Shown here piece by piece: positions 11,373 to 21,946 of a DNA stretch of 64,000 nt. The position numbers and the translations under genes were made by a program. Source of the DNA: Stachybotrys elegans (Eukaryota > Ascomycota > Sordariomycetes > Hypocreales > Stachybotryaceae). Numbering within the stretch: the first letter of the stretch is position 1; each line of letters begins with the position of its first letter. The stretch lies in NCBI GenBank assembly GCA_020746835.1, contig JAGPNK010000004.1, forward strand, positions 434,001 to 498,000, read 5' to 3'. Under the pieces are notes generated by a model that was given only the letters and a program-made list of their open reading frames with translations, was not told the DNA's origin and searched no databases.

Positions 11373-13106
11373 TTAACCGACAGACACCTTGAATCCGCCA
11401 GGTACGAGCTTTTGGAAGACACCGTTGGGATCTGTTGTCGTTAGAAAATGAATCATCAAGTGGTTTCCAAGTGAGCAAATCAGATATCACGTACCATACT
11501 TGTGAGCAATATTCCTCAGTCTTCCAAGAGACTTGCCGTCGCCGTAAGTTGAGAAGGGAGTTTGGCTGGTTCCCGCCTCGTTAATGTAGGTGAAGGGGTA
11601 GTGTAGGCCTGCAGCCTTGGACGCCTTATCGAAAGCAGCGATGAGCTCCCTAGAGTATTGGTTCACCTGCGCATCATATTTCTCATCCTCCCAGATGGAT
11701 TCAATCGACATTTCTAGAATGGGAGTCAATATTTGTCAACCCCTGAATTAGATGGGTCTACTTACGGACAAAGCCACCCTTGGCTGGGTCCAGATCGATG
11801 GAATCACCACCAGCCCGCCGGGAAGCAGCCAGCCAGTTCTGAGTAACCAGGGCGTAGTTGATGCTGGTTGTGCAGTTGGGCACATTCTTGAGCTTCTCAA
11901 AGGCATGCTCGAGGAAGATGGGATTGGCCAGATAAACGCTTTCTGCCTTGGCCTTCATGGCCGTCACGGAGAATAGATGCCTTATAAATGGAGTCAGTAT
12001 CATGTAGGCAACGAAGGAAGCAGCATACCTGTTTGATCTATCCAAGATATCGGGAAGATCAAAGTGAGACTGGAAGTCAGAGTACTCGGTGCTGACCCGC
12101 ATCGTGTTGAAGAGAGCATCCATGCTCGTAAAGTTCTCAAATGCAGCGGGAGCCGTCTCAGCACCGTTGTAAGAGAACCAACTTCCAATCACGGTTACCT
12201 CGCCAAGACTGGGTGTAACAACCGTGACAGGATTCATCGAGGCCCTCACATCGGATGAACCACCCGTGGGCTCCACGTAGTGGGCCACAGCATCCACCCA
12301 GGACTGGTGATTCTCCGGGCTGTAAGGATATTGGATGAGCCCGCCGGTGATGGGGCCGATGGTGAACGTGTTGACATCGAAACGCGTCACGATACCGAAG
12401 TTGCTGGAGCCACCCTTCAGAGCCCAGAAGAGATCGCTGTAAGGGCCGTTGGCATTCGCCTCGACCAACTGACCATTTGCCAGTGCAACCTGGAAGTTTC
12501 GAACGTTGCTAGAGCTCCAGCCGTACTGGGAGCCCCAGAAGTTGAGGCCACCTCCAAGGAGAATACCACCAACTCCTACGTCGGAGAATCGTCCACCGTT
12601 GACTAGGACACCCTGGGAGTAAAGCCACTCGTACACCGGAGCCCATCGAAGGCCGGGCCCAAGGCTGGCAACCTTCTTGTCCCTGCTCAGGGACTTCGCG
12701 GTCATGCGGTTCAGTGATACCAAGACGCCGTCTGCGATGCTGTTCGCTCCAGGTACAGGCATGTGGCCTCCACTGCGAACGGCAAACTTTGTGTTCGTGG
12801 CCGTGAAGATTCCGAGAGCACTGGCGACTTGCTGTGCAGTCTCAGGCTCAAACACGCAATACGGCTCAATGATGCATGTTTGCGACCAGACATCTGAGAG
12901 TTGGTATGGTCAGTGATCGAGTATGAGCCTTGGTGGCCTGGCGTATACTCACTAATGATCTGCGTGTTGTACTCGGTAGTTCCGGGTGTGAAGGTCAGCG
13001 TTGGGAACCTAGCAGCGAGCTGCCTGCATCCCTGCTGGACATTAGGCCCAGGCAAGGCTGAGACCAGCAGCAAGGAGGATAGAATAGAAATCAATGATGA
13101 CTGCAT
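11373..13106 (-). CDS. Secreted FAD-linked oxidase, berberine-bridge type
   Basis: Flavin-dependent oxidoreductase of the BBE/VAO superfamily; oxidises an alcohol or C-H bond with O2 and probably works in the secretory pathway or outside the cell. Five exons. The start at 13106 gives a signal peptide (LISILSSLLLVSALPG). The FAD domain contains RSGGHMPVPGANSIADGV, whose histidine is the usual covalent flavin anchor, then GVGGILLGGGLNFWGSQYG and the substrate-side segment LFWALKGGSSNFGIVT. The second covalent flavin link of bicovalent BBEs is probably absent: the position before VGVGG is aspartate (FSDVGVGG), not cysteine. The BBE C-terminal part ends DPNGVFQKLVPGG, a hallmark of the family. 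Divergent from the terpene synthase, which pairs it with the pathway; a similar oxidase is used in PR-toxin-type eremophilane pathways. Substrate inferred. Confidence 0.92.
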
Positions 13107-13949
13107 GGCGTAGTTGGCAGGGAGCCCGTGTAACACTGATCCTGATGAAGAAGGAAGGACGATTAAGAAGCACGGAACAAAGTCTATTAAATACTTTCTC
13201 GTCTGCCTGAGTATCCATCACAAATGGGAATATTGGTAGCCAAGCCTCAGGATCTTTCCCGTGTAGCCCCTCGTAACCACTGTTGGTTGGAAAATCTGTG
13301 TGGCTGCCGTTAGCCACCACTCATCAGATCAGCCAAGAATCGTTCAGCTGTACCTTGCATGACCTGGATGCAGATCCTGCAAGCAGGAGCTGAGCCCCTC
13401 AAATTACGCTAGCAAGGGCATCGCGTGGGCTTGATGGCACCACGTTGCGTCCAAATTTAGAGCGTTATAGCGAAGCCCGAGTCACTTGACTTGGTAGCCG
13501 CATAAGAATGTGAGATGAGTTGGACTAAGCTCGGGTCCGACGGCACGCGACGTTTGGCTACCGGTGACATCTTGACTGCATGAGCGAGTAACCGAAAGAG
13601 AATAAGCTTACTTGGTGAATGGGGAAGGTTTGCGACCCAAATGTGAGGTTCGCAACATATCCGAGTATGGCAAGTGTCCGATCTGACCAACCACCACCGA
13701 TTTGGGTTGCCAAACGGAATCCATCTTCTTTTTGGTTTCAATGAGATTGTCACCGTCCATCTTGGACTTCATGCACGATATCGGAGCCGGGAATCCCGAC
13801 ATGTAGATAGGAAGTAGGCGGAAACAGTATCTCGAATGGCCTCAGTGGAATGATAAATGTAGTCTTGTAGCCAGCAATGCCAAACTCCTGACAATCGACA
13901 GCAGCAACGAAAACACCAAAAAACAAAGCCTCAAAGCTAATTACTCACA
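13107..13949. promoter_or_regulatory. Divergent promoter, FAD oxidase / terpene synthase
   Basis: 843 bp with no supported gene. Several CGG/CCG-type half sites are present (for example around 13528-13545, GGGTCCGACGG, and TCCGA at about 13661 and 13678), as bound by Zn2Cys6 regulators, but spacing is irregular and no palindrome stands out. A candidate TATA-like GATAAATG lies near 13850. Confidence 0.4.
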
Positions 13950-15133
13950 ATGTCTGGCGCAACCACCGTTCTTCCTGCCACGAGCACCAAGTTGGTGAGG
14001 GATAGCAAGGTCTTCGTTAATGGAGCTCCCAAGATCAAGTGGGAGATCCCCAAGTCTCACTGGTCTCCCCTCGTGCACCCGTGTGTCGAGGAGGTGACCC
14101 GTGAAGTAGATGGCTACTTTCTTCAGCACTGGCCTTTCCAGAACGAGGAAGAGCGAAGGACCTTTGTCAAGGCAGGCTTTTCCAAGGTCACCTGTCTTTA
14201 CTTCCCGCTGGCCGAAGACGACAGGATCCACTTTGGCTGCCGTCTGTTGACAGTGCTCTTCCTGATTGATGGTGAGACAGCATGATGTTGATTACAATTT
14301 GCTCAATAGCTTACCACTCGCCGCAGATGTTCTTGAGCACATGTCATTCGCCGATGGAGAGGCGCTCAACAACCGTCTCATTGACCTTTCCAGGGGCGAC
14401 TGCCTTCCCGACCGTATGTCGATCGCCTTTAGCTGACTATACCATATACTGATTTGAACAGGAAGCATTCCTGCTGAGTACATCATCTATGATCTCTGGG
14501 AGTCCATGAGGGCCTTTGATAAGGAGCTCGCTGATGAGGTCCTTGAGCCGACCTTCACTTTCATGCGTGCCCAGACTGACCGAGCCCGTCTTCATATCAA
14601 CGAGCTGGGCCAGTACCTGCGCTACCGTGAGCGAGATGTTGGCAAGGCGTAAGTCATCCCAACCCTGCATCAATGCAACCATCAATTGTCTAACCTGTGC
14701 CCTCAGCCTGCTCTCTGCGCTCATGCGATACACCATGGCCCTCAAGCTCAACAAGACTGAGCTGGCAAGCCTGAGGCCTCTGGAGGAAAACTGCTCCAAG
14801 CACATCTCCATTGTCAACGACATCTACAGCTACGAGAAGGAGCTTATCGCTTCCCAGACTGGCCACAAGGAAGGCTCGGTGCTTTGCACTGCGGTGAAGG
14901 TGGTCGCTGATGAGACCTCTCTCAGCGTGCAGGCTACTAAGAGAATCCTGTGGCCCATGGTCCGTGAGTGGGAGCTTGTTCACGATGAAATGGTCCGTGA
15001 GCTGCTTCGCGGCATTTCAGGCGAGAGTGCGGTGACTATCAAGAGGTACACCGAGGGTCTGAGGCATCAGATGAGTGGAAACGAGCTTTGGAGCCGAACC
15101 ACTCCTCGATACATCGACCACATCGAGAACTGA
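13950..15133 (+). CDS. ari1: Aristolochene synthase-type sesquiterpene cyclase
   Basis: Class I terpene cyclase converting farnesyl diphosphate to a bicyclic eremophilane hydrocarbon, probably aristolochene; the committed cluster step, cytosolic and Mg-dependent. Four exons (13950-14271, 14327-14413, 14462-14648, 14707-15133) give 340 residues, the normal size. The first intron splits the aspartate-rich motif; after joining it reads LIDDVLEHMSF (DDxxE). The second metal site is NDIYSYEKE (NSE/DTE type), and the RY pair near the C-terminus appears in TTPRYIDHIEN. The segment GDCLPDRSIPAEYIIYDLWESMRAF, seen across the 14413/14462 junction, is characteristic of the aristolochene synthase clade. 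The gene symbol reflects family membership; product identity (stereochemistry, aristolochene versus another eremophilane or germacrene) is not proven by sequence. Confidence 0.9.
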
Positions 15134-15562
15134 TTTTATTGCATGTAGAAGTCGCGCGCTGCTTAGTATAGAAGACAAGAGATCTGCTTCCTTATCGTAT
15201 ATTCGTGACATACTTGCCGCACCTTGACATTCATGCGTAAGGCATCATCATTGTTGAGCTGTACATATACGCCATGGTTTGATATTGTCCCCATCGTCAG
15301 AGTTGGCCTCCTCGAAGTCGCTGGTCTGTATCCCATTGGGGCACACAAACAGGAAATCCCACATACGCTATGAATACGACTGTCAATAAGCACAATTCAA
15401 GTTAGTCTAGATAATTAACCTAGGCTTGAGAACTACTTCAATAACTCTGGATATGGTTATATGGATGATATAACGGCATTCTTATTCCCAATATTAGGTA
15501 TCATTGGGAGCGCGTCATAACACCAGACTGAGCTTGGTCAGATTATGGAGCGTAGCTCATGT
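15134..15562. other. Convergent intergenic region; cluster edge
   Basis: 429 bp AT-rich spacer between the terpene synthase and a tannase. No gene seen. It is a reasonable right border of the sesquiterpene cluster. Confidence 0.4.
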
Positions 15563-17325
15563 CTAGACGCACCTCCAGCTTGATCGCAATTTGTAGTCAC
15601 CTCCTATGTAAGTTTGGCTCTTCGGCCACATACAATGACGTCGCTGAAAATCCACTCCTTGGCTAGGATTATCATCAAGGAATTTCGTTCCTGTCATAGT
15701 CTCCGGCGCAATGCCTTCCTCAACCCATCTAGTAGCTGCTGCCAATACGTTTTGCTCAGGATCAAACGGAACACCAGCAGATGCTGCACCCCCGCCCTGT
15801 CCAAAAGCCCAGGCACCGGGGCCTGCACTGCAATGATACATGCCCGAAACTGGAAAGTAGCGATAGTAATCCTGCAACTCATCATCCGCCTCTGCCATGT
15901 GGCTCATAAAACGTTCTGTATTGAACGACGTAACTTGCTGATCCTGTCCACCGTGATAGGAAATTATTTTACCGCCGTGCTTCTTGAAGTCTGGGAGCCT
16001 TCGTGGGTATGTGCGAATGTTTGCCGGATTCATTTGCTCCGCAAGTCGGACGAGGCCAGCGTGGTAATCCTCAGCCTGCCACTGCGAGTCATTGAGAACG
16101 ACATAGCGAAACCACTCCTATTTGCTTCAATTAGTGACTGCTGAAGCATAGCGTTCCGGCATAACATACAACCGAGTGTGGAAATGGTTGGCCTGATAGT
16201 AGTCGTTCGATGCCTCTCTCTTCCATGCCAGGGTTCATGCGAGGGAATATGAGCTCGCCAGTGGTAGGGTATCGATACGGGGCGTATATCTTTCTGACTT
16301 GTTCCACTTGGGTTGCGCTTAGACAGTTGTTGGTTTGTCCTGGTCGACAGAGGAGGGTCGATGGGTTGAAATAGCATTTTCGCGGTATCTCGATAATGCC
16401 GTCTTTCACCCCGTCGATGGTATCACATTGTTTCAAGACTTCTTGATGGATGAGTCCGCTCCAAACATCGGCTGATATGAAGTCTGGAGACCCGATAGCA
16501 CCGGTTACGGTATAGAACATAGCTCTTTGACCCTGCAGGTTGTTGAAGTCAACGGTAGGTGCACCGGCTACTATGCCATCATAGTCTTGAGGATAAAGTT
16601 CAGCGGCCTTGATTCCCATTCGCCCGCCTAGAGAGCATCCTATGTAGTACGAGTAGTCTGGCTGCTGCTTGTAAAACTTCGTAATTATTTTCTTTGCTGT
16701 CGCCGTACCAACATGCAGCCTGTTCTTATCATCAGTAATTAGTTAGAGATTCATAACAACATACTCACGCTCGGTGGGAGAAATCTTCAATAATATCAGG
16801 GTTGTGCAACATGGTTACCGCGGTAGTTCCATTGTGACCGTTGTTAGTTCCCATTGTCGCAAAGCCGTTAGCAGTGCCATACGCAAGGTCTTCGTATTTA
16901 ATACCTGGGAACAATTAATCGACTGAGGGCCATTGGGACTAGCAACATGATTAGAGAGAGAGCTTACAGCCATCGACTCCTCCATTCCCCGTAGCAAGGT
17001 ATCTTCTGCCTTCCCATTTGAGAGGAAGCCACAATTCCATACTGATGCTGGAGCGGCTCGAGGTGGGGACTTGAAGCCCTATGCGACAGACATCAACATT
17101 GACGACTTGAGTATTCCGGTTGCAGGATGGAACATTGTCGTCGAGGTTCAGGATAGTTCCTTCTGCAACGAACTCGAGGCGCGTCAAGGTTGAGTTTTTG
17201 ACCAACCTCTCCGGGTGGAGGGATCTGCATTGGTTGGGGAAGTTGTTATGTGGGCTGGCCCTGCTCAGCATGAATATCTGGCAGAACGCCAGGAACAATG
17301 TAAGGAGGAACCGTTGGTAACCCAT
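15563..17325 (-). CDS. Secreted tannase/feruloyl esterase (first)
   Basis: Alpha/beta-hydrolase of the tannase family, hydrolysing ester bonds of gallate or hydroxycinnamate esters in plant material; extracellular. Four exons. The chosen start at 17325 gives a signal peptide (MGYQRFLLTLFLAFCQIFML...RASPH); an upstream in-frame ATG at 17418 would bury it. The nucleophile motif is GCSLGGR, the acid is in YHGGQDQQVTSF, and the histidine is in GMYHCSAGPGAW. Family cysteine pairs are present, including the one next to the serine and the one next to the histidine. The exon joins restore GGVDGCIKYEDLAYG and HSVEWFRYVVLN. It is clearly homologous to the esterase at 30512-32089, which has no introns. 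Confidence 0.9.
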
Positions 17326-17951
17326 CTCTACACTTTGAGCCTCGGTTGGTCTAGAGTGCAGTGTGTCGAGGCGAATGCTGAGGGTAAACTGAGGTTCTTC
17401 ATCGCCTGCCGCCATCAATAATACTTACGCGGGGTTGGCATGGTGGGGTAAACTGCATACGTTCCCTTTTCACTCCTATTTCTTCACCTCGGCTTCTATA
17501 TGTCCCGGTTCCCCAAAAAAGCGAATCGAATCTTCTACCACAAGCCACGTTCATTTTGCGTCGCGACTCTCTGCAGGCTTTTTTTTTTTCTTTACCCGCT
17601 ACAGAACAATTAATCTTTCTCACCAATTATTTATACTTAAATGACGTCATGTGCCAATGTGGGAATGATTCATTGAGGGCAGTTGGTGATAGTGTTAAGG
17701 AAATTGAAGTTGCTAGCCCGAGTTCCCGCAAAGTTGAAAAATCAATTGTTAAATCTATAATGAATGACACGAAAAGAAAAAGTAGATACTCCAAAGTCAA
17801 TGGATACTGTGAATATGGGCAGAAGCCGATAACGGTGACATGTCCCGAATACCAATCAGGATCTCATGACAGCCCTTGTCCTGTTAGGTACACGACCTGA
17901 CACGACTACGGCCCTCCGCCCTGTATGAATCCCAAAAATATGAGTTGAAGT
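17326..17951. other. Intergenic region with CRE-type site
   Basis: 626 bp upstream of the first tannase and downstream of the copper monooxygenase. Apart from a T-rich run near 17580, it holds the perfect palindrome ATGACGTCAT described separately. No gene supported. Confidence 0.5.
17641..17650. promoter_or_regulatory. ATGACGTCAT palindrome (CRE/ATF-type bZIP site)
   Basis: Perfect 10-bp palindrome containing TGACGTCA, the consensus of CREB/ATF-type bZIP factors, 316 bp upstream of the first tannase start. Function is inferred from position. Confidence 0.45.
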
Positions 17952-19688
17952 TTAGATGACAAAAAGTGACAACAAGGTGATCAACACGGCAGAGCCGAAA
18001 GAAATGGTTGAAGCTGCAGAGTCATCGTCATCGCCGCCATCATTGCCACTCTGCGCAGACCCGTTCTGCGTCGTGCCATTGGGGGCCAGGCACACGTCTC
18101 CTGGGTGGGTGAAGTTCTCATAAGAAGCGGTGAGCATATCCGTTTCGTAGAGGGTTGGCTCAGCTTCGGAGGTATCCAGACAGAGACCCAGTGTTTCGTT
18201 GCCGGTGTCGTACTGCGTGCAGGCAAGGATGGTGCTAAGAGGGTAGTAGTCAACCCAAGCAAAGCACATTTCGTCCTTGCTTGCCACACCGCCCGGGACT
18301 GGCTCGGTGTCATCCGAGGTATCGTACCAGCAGGTGGTGATGAATCGATCACCGGGGAACAGCTGAATTTGCTCCAAGCCCTTGGAGAACTGGAAATCGT
18401 ATTCAAAATCGCGAAGAGTCGACAGCGGGGCAATCTCCTCGCCGTCGCGAATGATCTGGACGCGCGCGTGACGACCACGGGCGTGCATGTGGTGGAACAC
18501 GGAGAAGGCAGTGATACCCTCCTCAGGCCAGTCGCCCGTGCATTCGGGTGTGCAGACGGTCGAGTGTGCGACCAACTCTTGCCCAGGCTCGAGGAACCAG
18601 CCATTCACTTGGAGGTCACCCAGGGTCAGAGAGCCGATCACATTGTCGACCTCCTCGTCGGTGTAGAGCAAGGTGTAGCTGGCTGTGTCATTGAGGCCTT
18701 CGAGGCCAGCAGGGTTGCTGTAGTGCGTCTCGAACATGACATATTCGTAAAAGTCGGAGCCGAAGGGCTTGCCATATCCGTCCTCGAAAGTGCGGCCAGA
18801 CATGCCCGGTGCCCATTCTGTCACGAAACCATTGCAGGGGTTGGAGAAATTCTCATAGTCGCAGTTGGGCTCCTGGCCGAGCATCTCGAGGAGATCGTCC
18901 GATGGGGAGTAGCATGCATAGATGACCAAGTGGTGGAGGAGGTCACTAGAAATCCTGGGTCGCTCGGCAATCATAAAGTGTCTGTCGCCTTCCGGCACAC
19001 GATGAAGAGTGTAGCAGTAGGTAGTCTCATCAGTGGGGATGGTGATCTCGGGCTGAACAATGGTCCAGTTCATGGTGTTTTGGACTTCCACAATCTCGTT
19101 TACGAAAATCGTCTCTTCGGAGCCAAGCTTGATATACCTCTTGCCCTTGTTCTCGTCTTCGTGCTGACCAAAGGTGTTGTCGTCGGAAAATGCGTAGATG
19201 AACCATTGCCAGGCCCTGGTAGCGACAGTGACCTGGTTTTCGAGACAATCGGCCGTGTTTTTCTTTTCGAAGATGAACCAAGTAACACCATCTTCTTGGC
19301 CGCCCCCTTGTAGTCGAACGTTGTACTCTTGATCCTCGGAAAGTTGAGGGGTAACAAATCCTGATGCCCATCGGTTCTCGAGGACGAATTCGCCATCATC
19401 CATGTAGCCTACCGCCATGTCCGCGCCGGTCATGGCGCCAGTTTCGCTGAAACCGAGAGCGAGGTAGCCGCTGGACTGAGAGGCAATGCCATATGTCGAG
19501 TACTCGTCACCGATCTCCCAGAACAGCTGAACGTGCCCTTCTGTGTCGAGGGTGGCGTTTCCTGAGAATTGAGAGCGATCGAAAGGAACCCAGTCACTGC
19601 CCTGGGCAGCCGCTGGTACAGCCAGCAAGGCAGACAGGATGAGGGGGCCAAGGGACGAAAGCCCCCCAGCATAATGGGCCGGTAGCAT
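17952..19688 (-). CDS. DOMON / copper type II monooxygenase, DBM-like, GPI-type
   Basis: Secreted copper hydroxylase of the dopamine beta-monooxygenase/PHM superfamily: O2 and an electron donor such as ascorbate hydroxylate a C-H bond. No intron; 578 residues from the ATG at 19688, which gives a signal peptide ending PAAAQ (an ATG at 19751 is in frame but places 21 polar residues first). Order: DOMON (about 30-190), N-terminal copper domain, C-terminal copper domain, low-complexity acidic linker, hydrophobic C-terminus typical of a GPI signal. All six copper ligands expected from PHM are visible: HH at 252-253 (LLHHLV), H322 (ETHYSNP), H400 and H402 (HHMHARG), M474 (DEMCF). Divergent from a DOMON-cytochrome b561, a plausible electron partner. 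Substrate unknown. Confidence 0.92.
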   Translation of the reverse strand: MLPAHYAGGLSSLGPLILSALLAVPAAAQGSDWVPFDRSQFSGNATLDTEGHVQLFWEIGDEYSTYGIASQSSGYLALGFSETGAMTGADMAVGYMDDGEFVLENRWASGFVTPQLSEDQEYNVRLQGGGQEDGVTWFIFEKKNTADCLENQVTVATRAWQWFIYAFSDDNTFGQHEDENKGKRYIKLGSEETIFVNEIVEVQNTMNWTIVQPEITIPTDETTYCYTLHRVPEGDRHFMIAERPRISSDLLHHLVIYACYSPSDDLLEMLGQEPNCDYENFSNPCNGFVTEWAPGMSGRTFEDGYGKPFGSDFYEYVMFETHYSNPAGLEGLNDTASYTLLYTDEEVDNVIGSLTLGDLQVNGWFLEPGQELVAHSTVCTPECTGDWPEEGITAFSVFHHMHARGRHARVQIIRDGEEIAPLSTLRDFEYDFQFSKGLEQIQLFPGDRFITTCWYDTSDDTEPVPGGVASKDEMCFAWVDYYPLSTILACTQYDTGNETLGLCLDTSEAEPTLYETDMLTASYENFTHPGDVCLAPNGTTQNGSAQSGNDGGDDDDSAASTISFGSAVLITLLSLFVI

Positions 19689-20375
19689 GTCGAAAACGTG
19701 GACGGATCGAGTCAGACGTGTGGAGGATGAACAGACTTTACTAAATAGCAAGTGGTCGAAATGTGCGATTTAGAGTGTGCTGATGCTTCTTCCAGACAAC
19801 AGTCAGAGTGCGATATGCCGAAGTTTTATAGAATTTGCCCAGGATTCATACCCCCTCAACTGCCATAAGGAGAGCCCGATAACGTGTAATCAAGCACGGT
19901 TTCCGCGCGTCCCATTCCCACACATCGTAGGAGTCTCTTTGGTCGCGGAGATTCCGACGGAATTTTCGACAGCACTTGGACGACTCCATCCCTGCCCTGT
20001 CGGCTAGTGATCTCTCCGCCCCGACGGACTTTTCTCATCAAGTCAAGAATTCCGCTCCGCTTTTCAACATATTTTCACTCCTCTGTACGCGTCATCCTGC
20101 CCAAATGTGATTAATAGAAATGCCGTGCCTGCTGAGCCTCCCCATGGGTACGTTGACAGGTCTACAGTAGCCCCCGTCACCCATATCAAGATCCTGGAGC
20201 CTAATCAACTTAAGGAGGCGGAAGGCCAAGACGCTACGTTAGATCACCGTTATTTCCCGAAGCCCGAGACAATAAAGTCTTGGATTTCCTCCACTCGTAT
20301 TGCCAATATTCAAATCCCTCGTTGGCCATTCGATCTTTCGTCCATCTTTGGGCTCTTCATATTTCGTCAGCAAAC
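19689..20375. promoter_or_regulatory. Divergent promoter, copper monooxygenase / DOMON-b561
   Basis: 687 bp between two divergent redox genes. No gene supported, although short open frames occur. No strong palindromic site seen. Confidence 0.45.
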
Positions 20376-21662
20376 ATGAAACTCCACACGGCTGTCGATG
20401 TATTCATGCTGGCAGCAGCTTTCGGTATGTCGGACCACCTCCGGGGCAGACAATCTGACAAGAGAATAACCTTATTCGCAACCATAAAAATAAATCCGCT
20501 AATGTGGTTCTAGGAGTTTCGCCGGTTACTTCTTCTCCGATATCATTTTGCCCCAATGACTCCGATGTCTGCCTCCGATGGGCCGTTCCGGAGGCTGGAA
20601 GCGAAACCGTTTACTTTCAGATCGAAGCTCCGACATCATTCCAATGGGTTGGTCTTGGAGTAGGCAGGCAAATGCGCGGCGCCGTGATGTTCGTCATGTA
20701 CGAGGACGGCGAGGGGAATGTCACTATAAGCAACCGTGAGGGAACAGGTCACGTTATGCCTCAGCCGGCAGAAGACATCAACGCTGTTGTGCTCGATGGC
20801 TCTGGCGTTATTGACGACCGGATGATCGCAAATGTTCGCTACTCAAACACTGGGGACCTTGATCTTTCGGGCTCCAGCAGCTGGATCATGGCGACGAAAG
20901 CAGGCCCGTCATTGAACTCCGCAGATCAGGACGAGACCATCGAGGTTCACGATTCGGTCTGGTCTTTCAGCGTCGATCTTGCTCAAGCATCCGTTGCTTC
21001 GGATGCCAATCCATTTACCGAGAACAATGACGGCAACGACGGACCTGCACCTGATGGTGAAGATGGTGAAGATGGAAACTCTGGTGGGGCGATAGTAGAA
21101 CAAACCGGCAGCCCCAACGACGGTCTTATCCTGGCACATGGCGTTATCTTGTGCATCGTCTTCGTTGGCATATGGCCCGTCGGATCCTTGCTCATGCCCT
21201 TGCTTGGAAAGTGGTACATCCACGCCGCCTGGCAAATGGTTGGGTTCACGGCTATGTGGGCAGGCTTCGCCCTTGGATACATCGTTGCCAACCGCAACAA
21301 CATCGTGAGTCTCACACCTCATTGTACAAGCAAACAACTGACACAGCATCCAGTTCTTTGACCAGACCCATACCCGCCTGGGTATCTTTGTTGTGTCCTT
21401 GATCGTCTTACAGCCTATACTTGGAGTTCTTCATCATATGCAATACCGTAGGCAGGGAAAGCGTGGTATCTTCGGCCACATCCACATATGGTACGGCCGT
21501 GCCACGATCTTGATCGGTATAGTCAACGGCGGACTAGGCCTGCAGCTGACGAGCAGTTCCACTACCAATGTCATTTTATATTCGGTAGCTGCGGGCATCG
21601 CTGCGTTGGTCTACATCATTTTCGTGGTGAGAAAGTCTTTCAAGACCACCCCGACGAAGTGA
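20376..21662 (+). CDS. DOMON-cytochrome b561 membrane oxidoreductase
   Basis: Transmembrane electron carrier that moves electrons from cytosolic ascorbate to an external acceptor through two haems, with an outward DOMON domain. Three exons (20376-20424, 20514-21304, 21354-21662), 382 residues. A signal peptide (VDVFMLAAAFG) is split by intron 1. The DOMON domain (about 20-165) is followed by an acidic Asp/Gly/Glu-rich linker (near 21030-21090) and about five membrane helices. Candidate haem histidines lie in LAHGVILC, YIHAAWQM, THTRLGIF and HIWYGR. The short cytosolic tail ends KTTPTK. Fungal DOMON-b561 proteins are usually linked to cellobiose-dehydrogenase-like or ferric-reductase roles; the divergent copper monooxygenase suggests that it could be the electron donor here, which is inference. 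Confidence 0.9.
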
Positions 21663-21946
21663 GGTCTCATGGCGGTGGGAAGCTATCTGGAAAGAGAGGT
21701 GGGAGTAGTAGGAATCAAATTGCTGTTCATTATGCGGGAATTCCTGATTCTGTACCACTATGGGACAGAGATCAGTGACTTCGAGGAGGCCTCAGACACT
21801 TTTTCTTTTCTTTGTTCTTGATTCTAGGGTTGTCGTATTTACAGCGCAAGATTCCGAAAAGGTTGCAATAATAAATGTAAATTCAGTATTGGCTTAAACA
21901 TGAATTTGGCCTTCTATACTAGAGATTTCAACGTTTCTCTGGGGCC

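Noticed and set aside
18105..19313. A 402-codon open frame on the plus strand opposite the copper monooxygenase
   Set aside because: It is antisense to a gene with all copper ligands conserved. Its translation shows no domain, and its length follows from the GC-rich third positions of the true gene.
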